Below, in pieces: positions 1 to 13,795 of a DNA stretch of 64,000 nucleotides. Position 1 is the first letter of the stretch; every line of letters starts with the position of its first letter. The stretch spans positions 154,395,776 to 154,459,775 of the forward strand of contig OX104127.1 in assembly GCA_944470555.2 (NCBI GenBank). The letters run 5' to 3'. A program made the position numbers and the translations under genes. Source of the stretch: Heterobilharzia americana (taxonomy: Eukaryota > Platyhelminthes > Trematoda > Strigeidida > Schistosomatidae). The notes below the pieces were generated by a model that saw nothing but the letters and a program-made list of their open reading frames with translations, was not told the origin of the DNA and ran no database searches.

Positions 1-2010
1 TCTCTGGATGGAGGACATAGAATGGCCTCACAATGTCTAAAGCTGGCTGACAAGGCTGCTAGATTGCAAAAGAGATGAGAAGGTATAGCATAAAAGTACC
101 AGGAATCTGCGAAAAGAGATGGATTGGAAGTTGACTCTCCAAATTGTCAACGGGAGAGTCAATAATCTACTCCGGTCACGCAGACGACAATCACAACCAC
201 ACTGAGTTTTGGAGTGGCTATCATCATGTCTCCAATAACATCGAAGGCTCTCATGCAGTGGGAACCAATCTCCTCCAGGATCAGCATCATGACGGCAATA
301 TTCAATCAAATTGAAGGGAAGTTACAATCATACAATGCTACTCCACGCTCCTACAAATAATTAGACAGACCAGGAGAAGAAGAAGGAATTCGACAGGCAA
401 CTGCAACCAGTAATGGATAAGACCACAGCCCAGATGGTGACATCAAAATTCCAATGGAAGGGGGGGCCTGAGTGCCGAAATGGGAGCAGACAACACAGGA
501 AGAGAACCACTTATGGGTTGAGAGAAACTCGGTGAAATGAATGAGAATGGAGAACTGTTTGCAAACTTCTACACCTTTAGTGATTTCGTAATTGCAGGCA
601 GTATGTACAAACACAACGACATTCACAAAGCGACATATATTTCACGAGATGGACACACTAACTATCAGACAGACTTCATTTCAATCTGAAGAAAGTGGCA
701 ACGCAGTTTACTGGATACAAGATCAAGAAGACAATAAGATGTAGGTCAAACTGCAACGCTACGCTACTCATCATCATAGAACAGGGGACAGAATGGCAGT
801 CAACTCTCCACCTCTACTTCATCCACTTTGAAATGGCCTTCGACAGCATCGACCCACAAGTAATTTAGCAGGCAGCTGAGTCAACACTACGGTGTCAGTG
901 CCACTAATCTTCATCAACCTCATTCAACAACTATGTGACGACGCCACATCCCAAGTGATCCAAAATGAAAGCTCAGCGACATCTTTGAAGTGAAGACAGG
1001 AGTAAGACAAGGCTGCTGCCTACCACCATCGATCATCCTCCTCATTGTGGTCGACTCGACTGGATCATGCAGCAAACCGTGAGGAGTGAGAAGATGGGCA
1101 TGAACAGGCTGGATTGAAGAGAAGAGCCTAGGAGATGTAGATTCAGTTGTCGATGATGATTGATATCTGATGTCTGGTCGCGCATACTCGAAGCTCTACA
1201 GGTGGAAAGTAACAAGTTGACAGAAGAGCTGGGCAGCGAAGATGGGACTTCAAGTGAGTGTGGAGAAGATGGAGGTGATGGAGATACCCAACGAACAACA
1301 GCATCAACAACAAGAGGCACCGATCACCATGAACGGGAAAAGCCTAGAGGAAGTAGTCTGTTTCACACACCTAGTTGGACAGCATCGTTTCAACTAGAGG
1401 TGGCACAGGCACAGACGAGGATGTCGAAGGAGCCAGGATTGGGAAGACAGCAAGACAGGCCTTCCTGCATCAATGTGAAGTGATGAGTGTGGAGATCCAC
1501 TACACTCCAGTCAGCATAAGGAACAAGATCGGGATTTTCAATGCTGAGTTAATGGATTCAGTGTTTCTATATGGTTGAGAAACTTCGCTCGTCACCAAAA
1601 CCACTTGCTACAAGCTGCAGAAATTCATCATCAGCTGCCACCTACGCTTGCTGAATACTGAAGATCATATCAGATGGTCGGAATAATGAGAATGAGGAAG
1701 GAGGAACTCTGGGAACGAACGAAGCAACAACTTATCGTCCTGGGAATGTGCAGAAGAAAGTGGAGATGGATTGGACACATACTGAGTAGAGTGATTGGGG
1801 ACATCACGCACCTGGTCAGGCTAGACCGTCGAGTGGAATCCGAAGGGGAAATGACGAGTTGGGCGTCCGACGTCGGGGGTGACTTTGAGGAGATGGTGTG
1901 AGTAAGAATTGAGAGTTCATGGGCTGTCACTGATCCAGGTTCAGAGTACTGCAGAGAACAGAGTTGAATGGAGACGCGCTACTGAAGCCCAAGGGAAAAA
2001 TAATAATAAT
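1..2010 (+). mobile_element. RTE-like non-LTR retrotransposon, decayed copy A
   Basis: This is a decayed copy of an endonuclease/reverse-transcriptase element whose 5' end runs off the window. Broken frames match, in order, the endonuclease region (near 90-650), the reverse transcriptase (near 800-1180) and the C-terminal segment typical of schistosome RTE elements (LWERTKQ and RRKWRWIGHIL near 1700-1790). The copy ends at about 2010 in CCCAAGGGAAAAATAATAATAA, the kind of short A-rich simple repeat that terminates RTE elements. Many stops and frameshifts are present. The reverse-transcriptase frame carries a 5-bp insertion near 1050 and the FADD box has become VVDD followed by a stop. No functional protein can be made. 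Family assignment rests on motif order and is firm for non-LTR, less so for the exact clade. Confidence 0.85.
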
Positions 2011-3913
2011 CCACAGTGAAACACAAGTCATGATGTAGTATTCTTTTGGGTTACTCTGTTTTCTGTATCAAAATCAGAGCTATTGAACTCAACAGTCCAT
2101 CCTCAAGTGACTGGTGAGTAAGCCTTTCATATTCAGTAGTAAACGTCAGGACACACTGGTTATGATGCACAGAACCAGAAAAAATATGTTGTGAAACGCA
2201 TCTAGATTTTCAATAGTTCTTCGAATTCATGTCTCTCCTTAATGAAAACTGAATTGAGATCCTTACAAAACAATCACATAGAATTCGCTGAAATACATTA
2301 TCTGTCAACAGATTTTTTGACCATAACTATGTCTAGATGATTTCCTGTGTTTTTCTCCAACGGACTGCGTCATTATATACGCCATGAAGAAATTTCAGTT
2401 GACTTATCATTCAATGTTGCTTCAAAGATCGAAAGCCACACTTGTTAAATATAAAGCAAATTTCTTTGAAACAGTGACAACATTTGAAGTATGCACTAAT
2501 CACTTCTCATATGTCTATCATGCATCTAACTCTTCCCAGCATTTAAATGACTTATGAAGCATTTCTTCCAGAATAGAAAAAGGAAAAGAAACTTGAATCT
2601 TGAAGCTTATTTATATTTGCCATTTGTTCAAGAATCCAGCTAGTAAACTAGGGACTTGTAGAAATGCAATGGATTCAAACAGAATATTTCGCTTATTGTT
2701 AAAAGTGTGTGCATTTAGAACAACTTTTAAGTTTATTTTTTCAGGCATTTGTTGATCAGAACAATCAGCAGACTCAAAAATATGTTATCAGCTTTTGCTA
2801 CCACTTTTCACTTATCATATCAAAAAACAACACTCACTATTCCAATAACCACACTGGGAAATTTGCGTTTCCTGTATATATCGCGCTAAATTGCGGTTTC
2901 GTTTTTCGCCTAAGAAGTAATTGTTAACTACTAACTAGAAACTATTTTGTTTTCTTTTTTATTATATTTGATCTAGCTGGTCAGTTTTAGGATTTCACAC
3001 TATCTAAACATCCACTAGACTGAATTCAGTAATCTAAGTTGCTTCACATTTAGAGTTGACTCGTTATTATTTATTTTCGTGAACCTGTAAGGTTAAATGC
3101 TTCAATCTGATTTGTTGTGTTGACGCTTAAATGTCACCGTTTCCCTAACAGTTTCTATTTTTATCATGCTGACTCAACCAAAACAAACTTGTAAAACGTT
3201 TTTAAAAATCTGCTGCCTCGACATTCTGCTCAAGGTGGCTACAATATTAACGATTCTGAGCAATATTTGACTAAATATAATAACTGTATAAACAGCGGTT
3301 GTAACAATAATATCTTCATACTATTCTAGTTTAATTCACATATCAGCTTTATTACTTGTCATCATTTTCGAATACATAATTAGAGAGTACACACAAAGAT
3401 TAACCATCCAAATAAAGAAACAGTATATGTGTTTGATTAAAAGATAATTTTTCTTTTAAAATATGTCTATTTACAGTATACGAGAGATGATTTGGGAAAA
3501 TACCTTGCATCAAATAAACTACTGAACATTACAAATATGTGATAAGTGAAATGGCTAATAAATCTTAATGAATGAACCCTTTTCACTTGACACTAAAGTA
3601 TTACTTACATGGTATTTTTATAAGCCTCCCTTCTGGTGAGTCGTGGAGTTCCATTTAGCTATTTTACCTAGACTCAGTACATCAGTCCAAAAGCATTCAG
3701 GATAATTAATGTTACAATTTTATGTCGATGACTTTTTCACAGACTATAAAGCCTAATTATTGACCTTAATTAGGTTTCAAGCTGACATGAAAATATTACA
3801 ATGCTATCATTCTCATTCACTTTTCTTATGTCATTTAGCCCTGATAAATGTTCAGATCCAAGTTTTCTTCTTTTCGAATATTATTCTTTTTATCTACCAA
3901 AGGCTTTTCAGTT
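2011..3913. other. No gene seen
   Basis: AT-rich sequence with no supported gene. An open stretch at 2743-2800 follows a good acceptor-like TTTTTTCAG and reads AFVDQNNQQTQKYV, but no matching donor was found. Confidence 0.5.
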
Positions 3914-3989
3914 CTTTTCGATGAAAGATAAAATGACGAAATCCGCGTTAGCTATCTGCAGTCAAATTGATCACGAAATATCAAATCAA
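3914..3989 (+). CDS. Candidate internal exon, unknown gene
   Basis: A 76-bp stretch lies between an acceptor-like TTTTCAG and a perfect donor GTAAGT. It is open and reads FFSMKDKMTKSALAICSQ and onward, hydrophilic and protein-like. The next coding-looking block (4107-4214) is about 120 bp downstream but does not join in phase with it, so the two may not be neighbouring exons of one gene. No family was recognised. It could be a chance pairing of splice signals. Confidence 0.25.
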
Positions 3990-4106
3990 AGTAAGTATTG
4001 TTTGATAGTTTACACAGTAACTTAATAAATGTATTACTTGCCAGATACATTTAAAAAAGCATAACAACAGAAAAGTAGTCACAACAATGATATTTGAAAC
4101 AGTTGG

Positions 4107-4214
4107 TCCCTTTTATGAATTTCGATAATGTAATTAGAAGACGACGTTTATCTGAGCAATGTGATGTATTTGCACGATGCATTTCAGACTATCTGATCAC
4201 ACATTTACTTGTCA
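4107..4214 (+). CDS. Exon-like block, paralogue of the block at 24922
   Basis: An open block of about 36 codons follows an acceptor-like GAAACAG and reads LVPFMNFDNVIRRRRLSEQC, then DVFARCISDYLITHLLVK. It aligns without gaps to 24922-25035. Differences include several silent changes, including reshuffled arginine codons in the RRRR run, which is the pattern expected of coding sequence under selection. Similarity stops at the end of LLVK. The function is not recognised. It may be an exon of a host gene or a duplicated exon relic. Confidence 0.35.
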
Positions 4215-7200
4215 AGTCAATATATATTAAACCGAGGACTGGGAGGGGGATAAATACAACAATTAACACAATAGGGGATTAAAACTAGGAAAGATGAAGA
4301 CAAACAGGAAGTGATATTATTGATCCGAATCTTGGTAAGAAAACAAAGTTTACCAAGGTAGGTGTAGTGTAATAACAAATTATTTTTGTACACATAAAGG
4401 TGGTTTAAATTTGTGTATGGCTATGGTTTCCGCAAATCTCAGAATACGTCCATGACTGTTTCTATACAAAACTTTGAAAGCTGTTCAAGCATTAACTTTG
4501 TGACCTGTTCCTATGATGTGTTTGGCTATAGATGAAGAGGGTCGTCTCCCACCTGCGTTTATCACAATGATAATTTCTCAGTCTACAAGAATTTATATTC
4601 GTAAATTTCCTTACTTAGCTGTGATTCAAGCCAGAAACAAAGTTTGTCAGTAAAATATAAGTTACGGGATGGTGAACAGACGTAAATCTGATTCCCAACC
4701 CAAGTATAGTCTGGGAATTTACCGTATCAAATGACAGGAATACTTCTGCAGTCTAACACTAAAAAGAAACCAAGTATACCCATTTCTTCTGACTCAGTTG
4801 TACAATAATTGACAAACCTGAAAAAACCCAGCGTTTTTGAATAAAAAGTATTTAAAAATTAGAAAACTTTATCTGAATATTTATTGTTAAGCTCTGTAAA
4901 TCTTCATTATCTTAGCTTATTACAAAGATGAGCTACCTAATCAATTTCATGCGCAGATGTTGTCTTTATACACAAGAGAAAACAGTGAGAATATGAATTA
5001 GTAAAAAATCAGTGTCACTTCTAAAAAACCTCCCTTTTCCTAATTCTTGATAAAATGCAACTTTTTCTCAAAATGTAAATTGACATTTACAACAACGTAA
5101 ATATAATATGTCGGTTTAGGAAATTTCAAGTGGATGCTTCTATTCACTCACAATTTATTGGAGAAAATCTGGATTTTAAGAAAATAGAAATGTCAAGGCT
5201 AAAACATTTGACCGCGCTTAATAATTTCATAAATGATTTGTTTAATTGATGGACAGGTATAAACAAACTTGAGTTTATCATTGTTAGTGAACACAACTGG
5301 TGCACTGACCTTCACACAACCTTCTTCATCACTGAATATGAGAACGAATAATCAATAACATTTAGCTCAATTGTATAAAGTTTAATGTTTTAAAAATCTC
5401 TTCTGTTTATACACTTATTCGGTAGAAAGTGTGTTATCGCAAAATTATTCTTTATTGCATGAAAAGATAAATGTTACGAAAATGAACAATTAACTTTGCG
5501 CATATTTTTTGCTTAATTGAGACCAATTTTTTTCAGTGTTAAGTGAAATACTCAGTAAAGTCTTGATAAGAGTGAAACTGAAAAAATGGTTATTAGGAAA
5601 ACTAAGTGGATCATCCTCCGAACTAACTGACAACTCTCAGCCAAAAACCTAGGCAGTGAGAAAGGAAGATAAGAGAGAATTGTGATGAGGTATCAAACTA
5701 AACCACCATCAAAAACAAACACCACCTAAAGTTTCAGTTTTTATTCTTCAGCACTTTAAATTACTAGATGATGCTTTAATGAATTTGTCGCTAAAGGCAT
5801 AACAGATCATTTTAATAATTATATAACACTTCTTTCGATCATTCTTTTAAATGCACATGAAAACGGTGCCTAAATGCATTTTATCCAGCACAGTTTCATA
5901 AATCTGGCAGTTTTGTAAATATTTCGAACCGACTAGTAAGTAATAAGTCTATTTATAAGTGTCTCATCTGCATATAGAGATGTAATGAAGTTTCACAAGT
6001 TTCTGTCCCTTTGAAAACCCTGTTTTACTTTGCTAAAACTTTGTCTGCATGTGTCGAACACACACTCAATATTTTTGTTTCTTATCTCCCAACAATTTTC
6101 ACCTTGTCAAACTCCTTGTCTTCCTCGATATTTCTATCGTCTTGGTTTATTAAGCAACTACTTTGCATTCTTGATTCCGGTTTTACATGTATGTTGAACA
6201 TGAAACAAACAGATTTTGGCTCATGAAAAGAGGCTCAGTTGACGTTGAATAGAAAGGTTGGGTGGTTTATTAGGAGAAGTTAAGAATAATGAGTTATCAA
6301 AAAGCCTACTATCCTCTCAGTGATTCTGAGTAACACATGTTTTTTAAAAAAGATGACTGTCTAAAGTCAGTAAGGAATTCAGCTTTACTGTTATCAGCCA
6401 CATCAAAATCTTATTTGGTAAATCTTTTACTTCAAGTATCTCACTTAAAGAATTATTTCGCTTGAAGTATTATAGCATCCAAGCTTAACAGCTCGTCGAA
6501 GTGTTTTTGTGTTAACTTCTCGTATTCAGGTATAATATGTGCTGAACACGTTGACCAGTTCATAACCTGCCTGCAAACTACACTGTCCGAGCTGGTATTT
6601 CTCACAACTAGCTTTCAACCACACTGCTTTGGTTTCACCACAGTTTCTGTTAAACATCACCTGGTCTAAAGCAGGAAGTATGATAAGTGCCACATTATCA
6701 GCATACACTAGCAAACAACATGAGTATCAACTAACCAAGTATGTTAACCTAATAACTTCGTTGGCCGGATCAGAGTTAATCTGGGTAAATTTTGGTTGAA
6801 AGAATTGAAATATTTAGACAAAATGTCTCTGACCGACTGATTTGAGTGAACCAATATCGCATAAATTGACTCATGATATCATTATGTTGAATATCACTAT
6901 ATGTTACTTTGTTTAATTGGTTTCCAGAAAAACCGTACTGCCACAGCATTTGGGTGGTCAAGTAGCTACTTAGGTTTTGAAAGTGATAACGCTGACCTTG
7001 AGTTTTGCAATTAATATAAAAATTTATCATTTAGTTTATGACAATCCAATCCATCTGAGTGGTCCATGCAGATTTGACTGATCTGGATGGGTCTGGTGTT
7101 TAGGCTAAATATGTACTTGCTAGCTGCTGATAAGCTCTGATTCAAATGACTGAAGTAGCCGTCCATTGGTTAAATCACACCGACCTTATCAGCGAAGTCT

Positions 7201-8714
7201 GTAGGTAACTGCGTTCACTTACTAAATTTTCATGCTATCCAGAAGTGCATTCAGATTATGCGCTACATACTTCATATTAGTTTTCTACCTTATTTTAGGC
7301 CATGAGTTATATGGATAATTTTTCTCGCCAACATTTTCCCAGAAAGATTGTACTACAAGGTAGATTCAGAGGATAACAAAGCATAGGTATTACAAAGAAC
7401 AAACTATTATGGTTTCAAGAAATTTACTTAATGTAAATCTTGGAATTGTATGAGATACAGTGAAAGAAGTACCTAGGAAGCAATTTTTCAAAGCACTGAG
7501 GAGAACCTTTTTCATTCAACTCTTGAATATTTTCCATGACTAATGGCTGATTAGACGTGAGTGTGTAAAGAACAAGCAGCCATTGTGAGTCTCCTGTATG
7601 TGTCTTTTAATTTATCTGCCCCTGAAAAGCTAGTTACATGAACTTCACAAGCGTGTTCCACAAAAATGCGTCTCTGAGCATTAACCTGCAACGCTGTCTA
7701 GAAAAGTGTCCAAATCAATAGAAGGCTTAATTATTGAACACCTCACCAAAATTTCTCAGTCTGCGTTACCAGAACTTTTCATGAAAAGTCCTTACAAATT
7801 TAAATCAAGCATTTCAAAACGAGGTAAATCTAATCTCTGTTTAACCTTCGCTGTAATATTTTCATGAAACTTAGCATTTTATTACTGCCTGCCAATTTTA
7901 CTATTTTCGTCCTGCTTTTCTTACTCTACAGTTGTTGATTTTATTTTCTTTATTGCTGTTCTGCTTTTCTTACCTCTTCTGTTATTTTAAAGATTACTAA
8001 TCAGTCACCTTTTAATTATGGAAATAATTTGCCGATTCGCAGCAAAACAAATTGTTGATAATCTTGTATGGATCTATAAGCTGGTGATGGACTTATTTAC
8101 CTATTGTAGCGATAAGTACTAATTCAAAGCTCCTGAAAATGTTCTATTGAAAAAAACTTGCCCTCTGTATTTTTTTCAGATTTTTCCACATATGCAAGCT
8201 AGTTGAAAAGCTGTGCAACAAAACACACGTATTAATTCAACCAAGTTTTCTCTAAAGGTCCCAGTAATTATCTAAGTTATTTCAAGAAGTGATTTTTTTA
8301 TAACAGATTGTATGTGAGAATATGGTTGTCTTACGGTTACCTTATAAATTCTTCTCTGGCTATTCAAGTGTCCATATAAGTTGAACAGTTTCATGCAATG
8401 AACATATGAAAACAATGAAAAATGATGCCGGGTCTATTTCACATATGGCTAAATTAAATGTCTTGAAAGTAGGAATCTACTAGCCTGAAGTAGATGAGTA
8501 CATTCAAAACACGTTTCAAATCTTTTGTAAAATCTGCACTGATTTCCACTACTCAAATCGACTCCCTAAGAATGTAAAAAAAAGCAGTTTTTACTTCATC
8601 TAGAAGTATGTTTTTGAAATACGTTGTTATATCAAACTTCTGTTCAGATAGTAATTTTTATAAGTAGGGCGAAATCGCTACTGAGGACACACTGAAACTG
8701 CATGAGGTACATTT
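4215..8714. other. No gene seen
   Basis: About 4.5 kb of AT-rich DNA. The open frames are short, lack splice context and do not resemble known proteins. No repeat was recognised. Confidence 0.5.
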
Positions 8715-8775
8715 AGATTATGAGTCCCAATTAAGACTAGGTGCACATCCTGGATTCTCATGTCAGCCAGCAGCA
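8715..8775 (+). repeat. Decayed SM-alpha hammerhead SINE fragment
   Basis: The segment contains GAGTCCCAATTAAGAC and then CATCCTGGATTCTC, aligning with the stem II and stem I portions of the SM-alpha hammerhead at 49023-49068. The GAAA core is lost, so it is inactive. Confidence 0.55.
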
Positions 8776-11700
8776 ATCAGACCATATAATGAAACTCTTT
8801 TCATGAGTTTATCCAATTTGCACAATACAATGCATCTACTTGTACTCTAGTCTCCTACGAAATTGTGTCAGGGATAAACAAAGCAACTCAGTCCATTAAA
8901 AACCTTATATTCCTCTAGTTTGACATTATCCACAATAAAAAATATGAAGAATTTCTTAAAAAACGGAATCAATCTCAAACAATTAAAACTGTAGGATAGA
9001 AGACTGGAAATAAAATAATTAGGAATGGGAAAAATGTTCAAAATTCAAAGCATGCTAAGAATTACGTATGGCTGTATGACTGAGTTGGACCCATTGTCAA
9101 TGATAATCTTCAAACATCTGACATCTCAACCGCATCACTTTCTTCATCAATGAAACACCAAGTTAATTCGGGTCTATTAGAACTGCGAAACAATGCATAG
9201 TGATTTTGCATCATAAAGCAGAATATACTGACAGTGTACATAGTTCCCGTGGAGATACAATGAATAACTTTCCACTGAACTCCAGTTCTCCTTTTGTAAA
9301 ATTTTATCACTAAAACTTGCATTCTATAAAATTTTGCTTTCCGGCCTTCTTGAGAGACTTAGTGTTCTCATTTGGCCAATAATTAGTGTGAGTACCCCAA
9401 TCAAACTAAGAAATCTTATTTTCTGAACAAATTACTAACCGCTTCAATGAGAATAATCGATACAAAAGACATGTCAGTTTGCGAACCGACTAATAAAGAG
9501 AGAAAATGAAGCCAGTATTTTGGTGTAGTTTGCAGTTATAAAACTTGCTTTTTCAATTTATTATAAGGATATTATTTGCATGATCACACTACGAAAGCTG
9601 TTCGTAAAATAATTACTTAATAACATGTTCTAAAACAAGGAAATTTGAACTTCACTAAAATTGTAATTCTTATAAGATTCGAAATATTTCGCAGTGTTTT
9701 TAATGGAATAAAAAAGGTGGAGTAGCATTTCAGGTGACTTTATTTATTTACTTTATGTTTTCCTACAAATTCAACCACATCTAAAGATAATCATAAGTAT
9801 AAATGTACATACATATATACACAGGGGATTTGGAACCAGGTTTTTGCAATTCAAACGGTTGGTTTCGAGAAAAATAACCAAAGACAGTTTTCCGTATTGT
9901 AAATTGTTGTCAAATGACAAAGTAGATGCCATTAGTGCTCTGAAGATGGACGGCATAAACCTATTTTGAATAGCACGTATCATACGATGTCAACGACTAC
10001 AAAATAAAAATACCAATAGCAGAAAGCAGAAGTTTAGTTACTAATTAAGTTCACTGCACTTTTGATTTAGTTCTGACGATTATAGGTAGCATTCGTGCTA
10101 GAACAGTACAGTGTTTTGCAAAAATACGTCCAACCCAATACACTGATTAAAACTTGTGCAGTGAATTTGTATATCTTCCTCCACATAACAAGTTTAGTTC
10201 ACGTTGTGGATAAGCAGCACAGAACATCTGAAAATATCCGACAGTAGGGGTATTTAAATACACTATTATACCACACTATTTTTAAGCGTCACTATTGGCA
10301 TGATACTTGCAGCTGATATATGCAGAACGTAGATATATTCAATGAAAAAATCAATTCGGCATCTCACTCCAACTTCAAATGTTATTCACTAGCCGTCTTA
10401 GGGCAAAGTAATGAAAAATTATAGATATTTTTAGCCCATTATTCACGTTGCAGGCATTTTCACTGGCATTCATTCATTATACAAAACGCTAGAAACTATT
10501 TTCTGAGAACTTTTAAACCAGAAACCGACATAGCACCACAACTCGAAGACTTTAGCTGTAATTTCTTATGATGTAGGAGTGTAATTCGTCCCTGAGATGA
10601 AGATCAGCATTGATGTTGTCTAAATATTAAGGCCTCGCTACCAGGATTCTCTGAAGAGCTAGGTTAATTAGATGAGTCATTTAATTATCTTTTAGATTCT
10701 TGTTTACATATCTAAGCGTACAGACATTCCCAAATGGGATTTCTTGGGCAGTTTTCAATTTTACTGAAAAGTAACATCATTGTATAAAATAACTTCTCTT
10801 TTAGTTAAAAAGTACTCGGATTTGAATAATTTCGGCTTCTGAACCCATGTGAATGTACTCATGCATATGTTTGTTCCTATATAATTGCATAACTTGGTAG
10901 TAATTAGCCAGCGATTACCAAATAAGCTGGCGTATACAGACTGACTTGCTTGGTTGGTATAAAGATTTAAAGGATTGTTTCCAGCTCAAGAAATGAGTAG
11001 ACCATAAAGTCAGAAGTTCTAACTCCCTTCAGTCCAGGACTTTAACTATTAAACCTTTCAAAAGAATTGTAAATAAAAAATCTTTTCGTGTACTAGCTAT
11101 GGAATAATAAGTCTATAGCTGGGCATTTTGAAGAAACTATATAGTTGGTTCTTATGGGTTGCTTTAAAATATAAATTTTCATTCCTATTGATTTGGAAAA
11201 ATTCTTTTGTACGCCAAATTTTTCAGTTTTTCATATTTTTCAGTCTTCATGGCTTTATGTCATATTCTGATTTCCGTTTTTAAGATATGATTGCATATGA
11301 TTGCTGACTGGAAATGTAGCTCGAGTATTTCACCAATGGAATTATATATTTATGTAAACGTAGATATAATATCGAAATTTTTCCTCATCAACTAACAGTT
11401 TTATCGACTTTTCTAACAATAAACTGCAAATATTTTGGAAATGTTGAAAAAAGGTTGATTGAATCTTTATTATTCAGTAAGTTCACTTTCAGATGAAAGT
11501 TCTTATTGCAACGCTATAATACCGTTGCTGATGATTTTGGATAATGTTATATTAAACGTTTTCAGTAAATTATTATGTCGTCATTTTGGCAAAATACTGC
11601 CGAAAAGTAGTTTTTACTAGAACTGATGTGTGAGCCAGTGTTACGGAGTTTGATAATATCCTCTAGAATCCTCGAAGAAGCCTGCAAATTCCTTAAAAAC

Positions 11701-13050
11701 CTTAACAGCCAATCATGGCAGGTCGAACGTTTGCGGGAAACCTCATGATCATACATGTGAGACTTAGACTGGCTAAATGACTTGCTAGAAAGGTGTGAAA
11801 TGTTCCAATCTCATCAACAAATGTACATAAACTGTTAATTTTTTGAAATTTTCGACTGGACAATAAACCTGTATCGTGTTTACTACTTCGTTCTTGTTTT
11901 CGACGAACCGAGTGGCACTCAAGGGTGAAGTCTAAGGTTACAGTTTGAGTCCACCTATATATATATATTTACCGCAAGAATTTATCAGCCGGCCTTACAG
12001 TTCCGTATTTTAAGTGAATCGTATAAAAGTCAATTCTCTCAAACATTTCACTGTTACAGTCAATAACATCAGCAGTCCGTAGACATAACTAAATGTCCAC
12101 AACTGATGACTACTTCTTTTCCAACTTTGTATTTACTTTCCCTAACATCTGAATGAACAGTTTTATTTTTCCCTCATCCAACATTATTGACGCATTTTAG
12201 TAAAGAATTTGATGAACTAAATATGTACAAGTTGCATTGTACTTAAACATTTGCCGTCATCACTTCGCCGGTAATATGATGAGTAAAAAATGTACTGAAA
12301 CGAAAATTTGTTTGTAAGCCATCTCAGTTATATAATCTGTGAAAATAAGACGTGTGTTCAACTGATATAGAAAGCCATGTTGCAGTTGATTCATATAGTT
12401 ACATATTTTCTGTGAACAAAGGTGAATGTAAGACAAACTTCTTTATGTCAAGATGGATACTGTTTAACCCTACCAATAGCGATAGTAAAAATATAAAGAC
12501 AAGAAAAAATTACTAAAGACACAAAGTAAATCCCTCTCAACATGTTTTTCTAGGTGTCGGAGGTTGCCATAAAATTTGTAAACATTAACTTGGCAAAATG
12601 AAAACACTAAGATATTGCGAAAACACTTCTGTTGCATATTGAGTCATAAATTACCGCAGTGAAAAGATGCCATACTATAAAACGTACTGAGTTTTCTATG
12701 TGCGCTTTAAGTATCAGAATTGATGCGGTCAGAGTAAAGCGGGTGTTGCGGTCGATCATAATATGCATGGCCTGAAGTAACGGGAAATAAATCGATCATT
12801 ATGACTAGGAAAAACCCAGAAAGTAACCTCAATGCTGTGACCACGATATTGTATGACATTAAGTTAGGTTCTACAGAAGAGCAAGAGTTACCTTCAATTT
12901 CTCAGTACAGTCCCCTGATAAGCCCCAAAACGTCTTGCTTGACTGTACTGAGCTATCAAAAACTAGTTCTAATACACAACAATATTCAGTCACTCAACCT
13001 TGTTTTCATACATTCATCTGAATTAACCCGTTGCTAGTATCCCAGGTTGA
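8776..13050. other. No gene seen
   Basis: AT-rich sequence without a supported gene. A SINE-like B-box (AGTTTGAGTCC) sits at about 11943-11953 but no full element can be drawn around it. Confidence 0.5.
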
Positions 13051-13250
13051 TATTAACCACAAACTGACATCAGCTGGAGGAACAATGAAAACTTAGAAGC
13101 ACTGGGAAGCCATTTCGCTCTAGTTTGGGAATCCTCAGGAACTCGCACCCATGAACGCCTTACGGTTCAAACTCATGACCTCCACGTTGCATGCCACGCA
13201 CATTGCTACTGATCCAGTGGTTCAAAATTAGACAGTCTATAGTTTCCTAC
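13051..13250 (-). repeat. tRNA-type SINE with hammerhead-like tail, minus copy
   Basis: On the minus strand the unit starts near TTTTGAACCACTGGATCAGT and has a Pol III B-box-like AGTTTGAACC (13164-13173). It then has a hammerhead-like tail with CTGAGGA and GCGAAA in the right order. Stem II is no longer complementary, so the ribozyme is decayed. It is the inverted partner of 13600-13795. Confidence 0.55.
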
Positions 13251-13599
13251 TTTTGTGACCTTCACACAACGTCATACTTGAGTTCCTATCTTCACGTCCA
13301 AGTTGATTTACCCTTCTGGTCATGACTTTCAGGAAATCACACCCTGAAGAAACTTTTAACTATCCAACAAAAATCTTTAAAATGTTGTGTACACTATTTC
13401 TGGTAGTCGGGGTTACAAAGGACTAAACAACCGATTAGTAGGAATTTATTGATTGCCTGCTAACCTTCCTAATATTATCGAATGAATTTTGCTATCTGAA
13501 GTACAGTTCACAGCTACTTTTACAGGTCAAACGTCTTATATATTAGGTAACTGCCTCCCTGCCTTATAGATTACTAAATGTGCAAAGTTGGAGAATGTG

Positions 13600-13795
13600 G
13601 ACCATTGAATTTTGAACCAGTGGATCAGTAGCAGTGTGATCACTAAGCAGTGCGAAAGTCCTGGGTTCGATCCTTGTTGTGGCCATGGATGTGAGTTGCT
13701 GAGAATTCCCATACTACGGCGAATGGTCCTCTAGTGCTCCAGGTTTTCAAGGATTCTGCAGTTGGTGTCACTTCGTGATGAATAGGAACTTAAAA
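13600..13795 (+). repeat. tRNA-type SINE with hammerhead-like tail, plus copy
   Basis: The unit opens with TTTTGAACCAGTGGATCAGT and contains a near-perfect Pol III B box, GGGTTCGATCC (13663-13673). It continues into a decayed hammerhead-like tail (CTGAGAA, GGCGAA). It belongs to the same family as 13051-13250 but lies in the opposite orientation about 350 bp away. Confidence 0.55.
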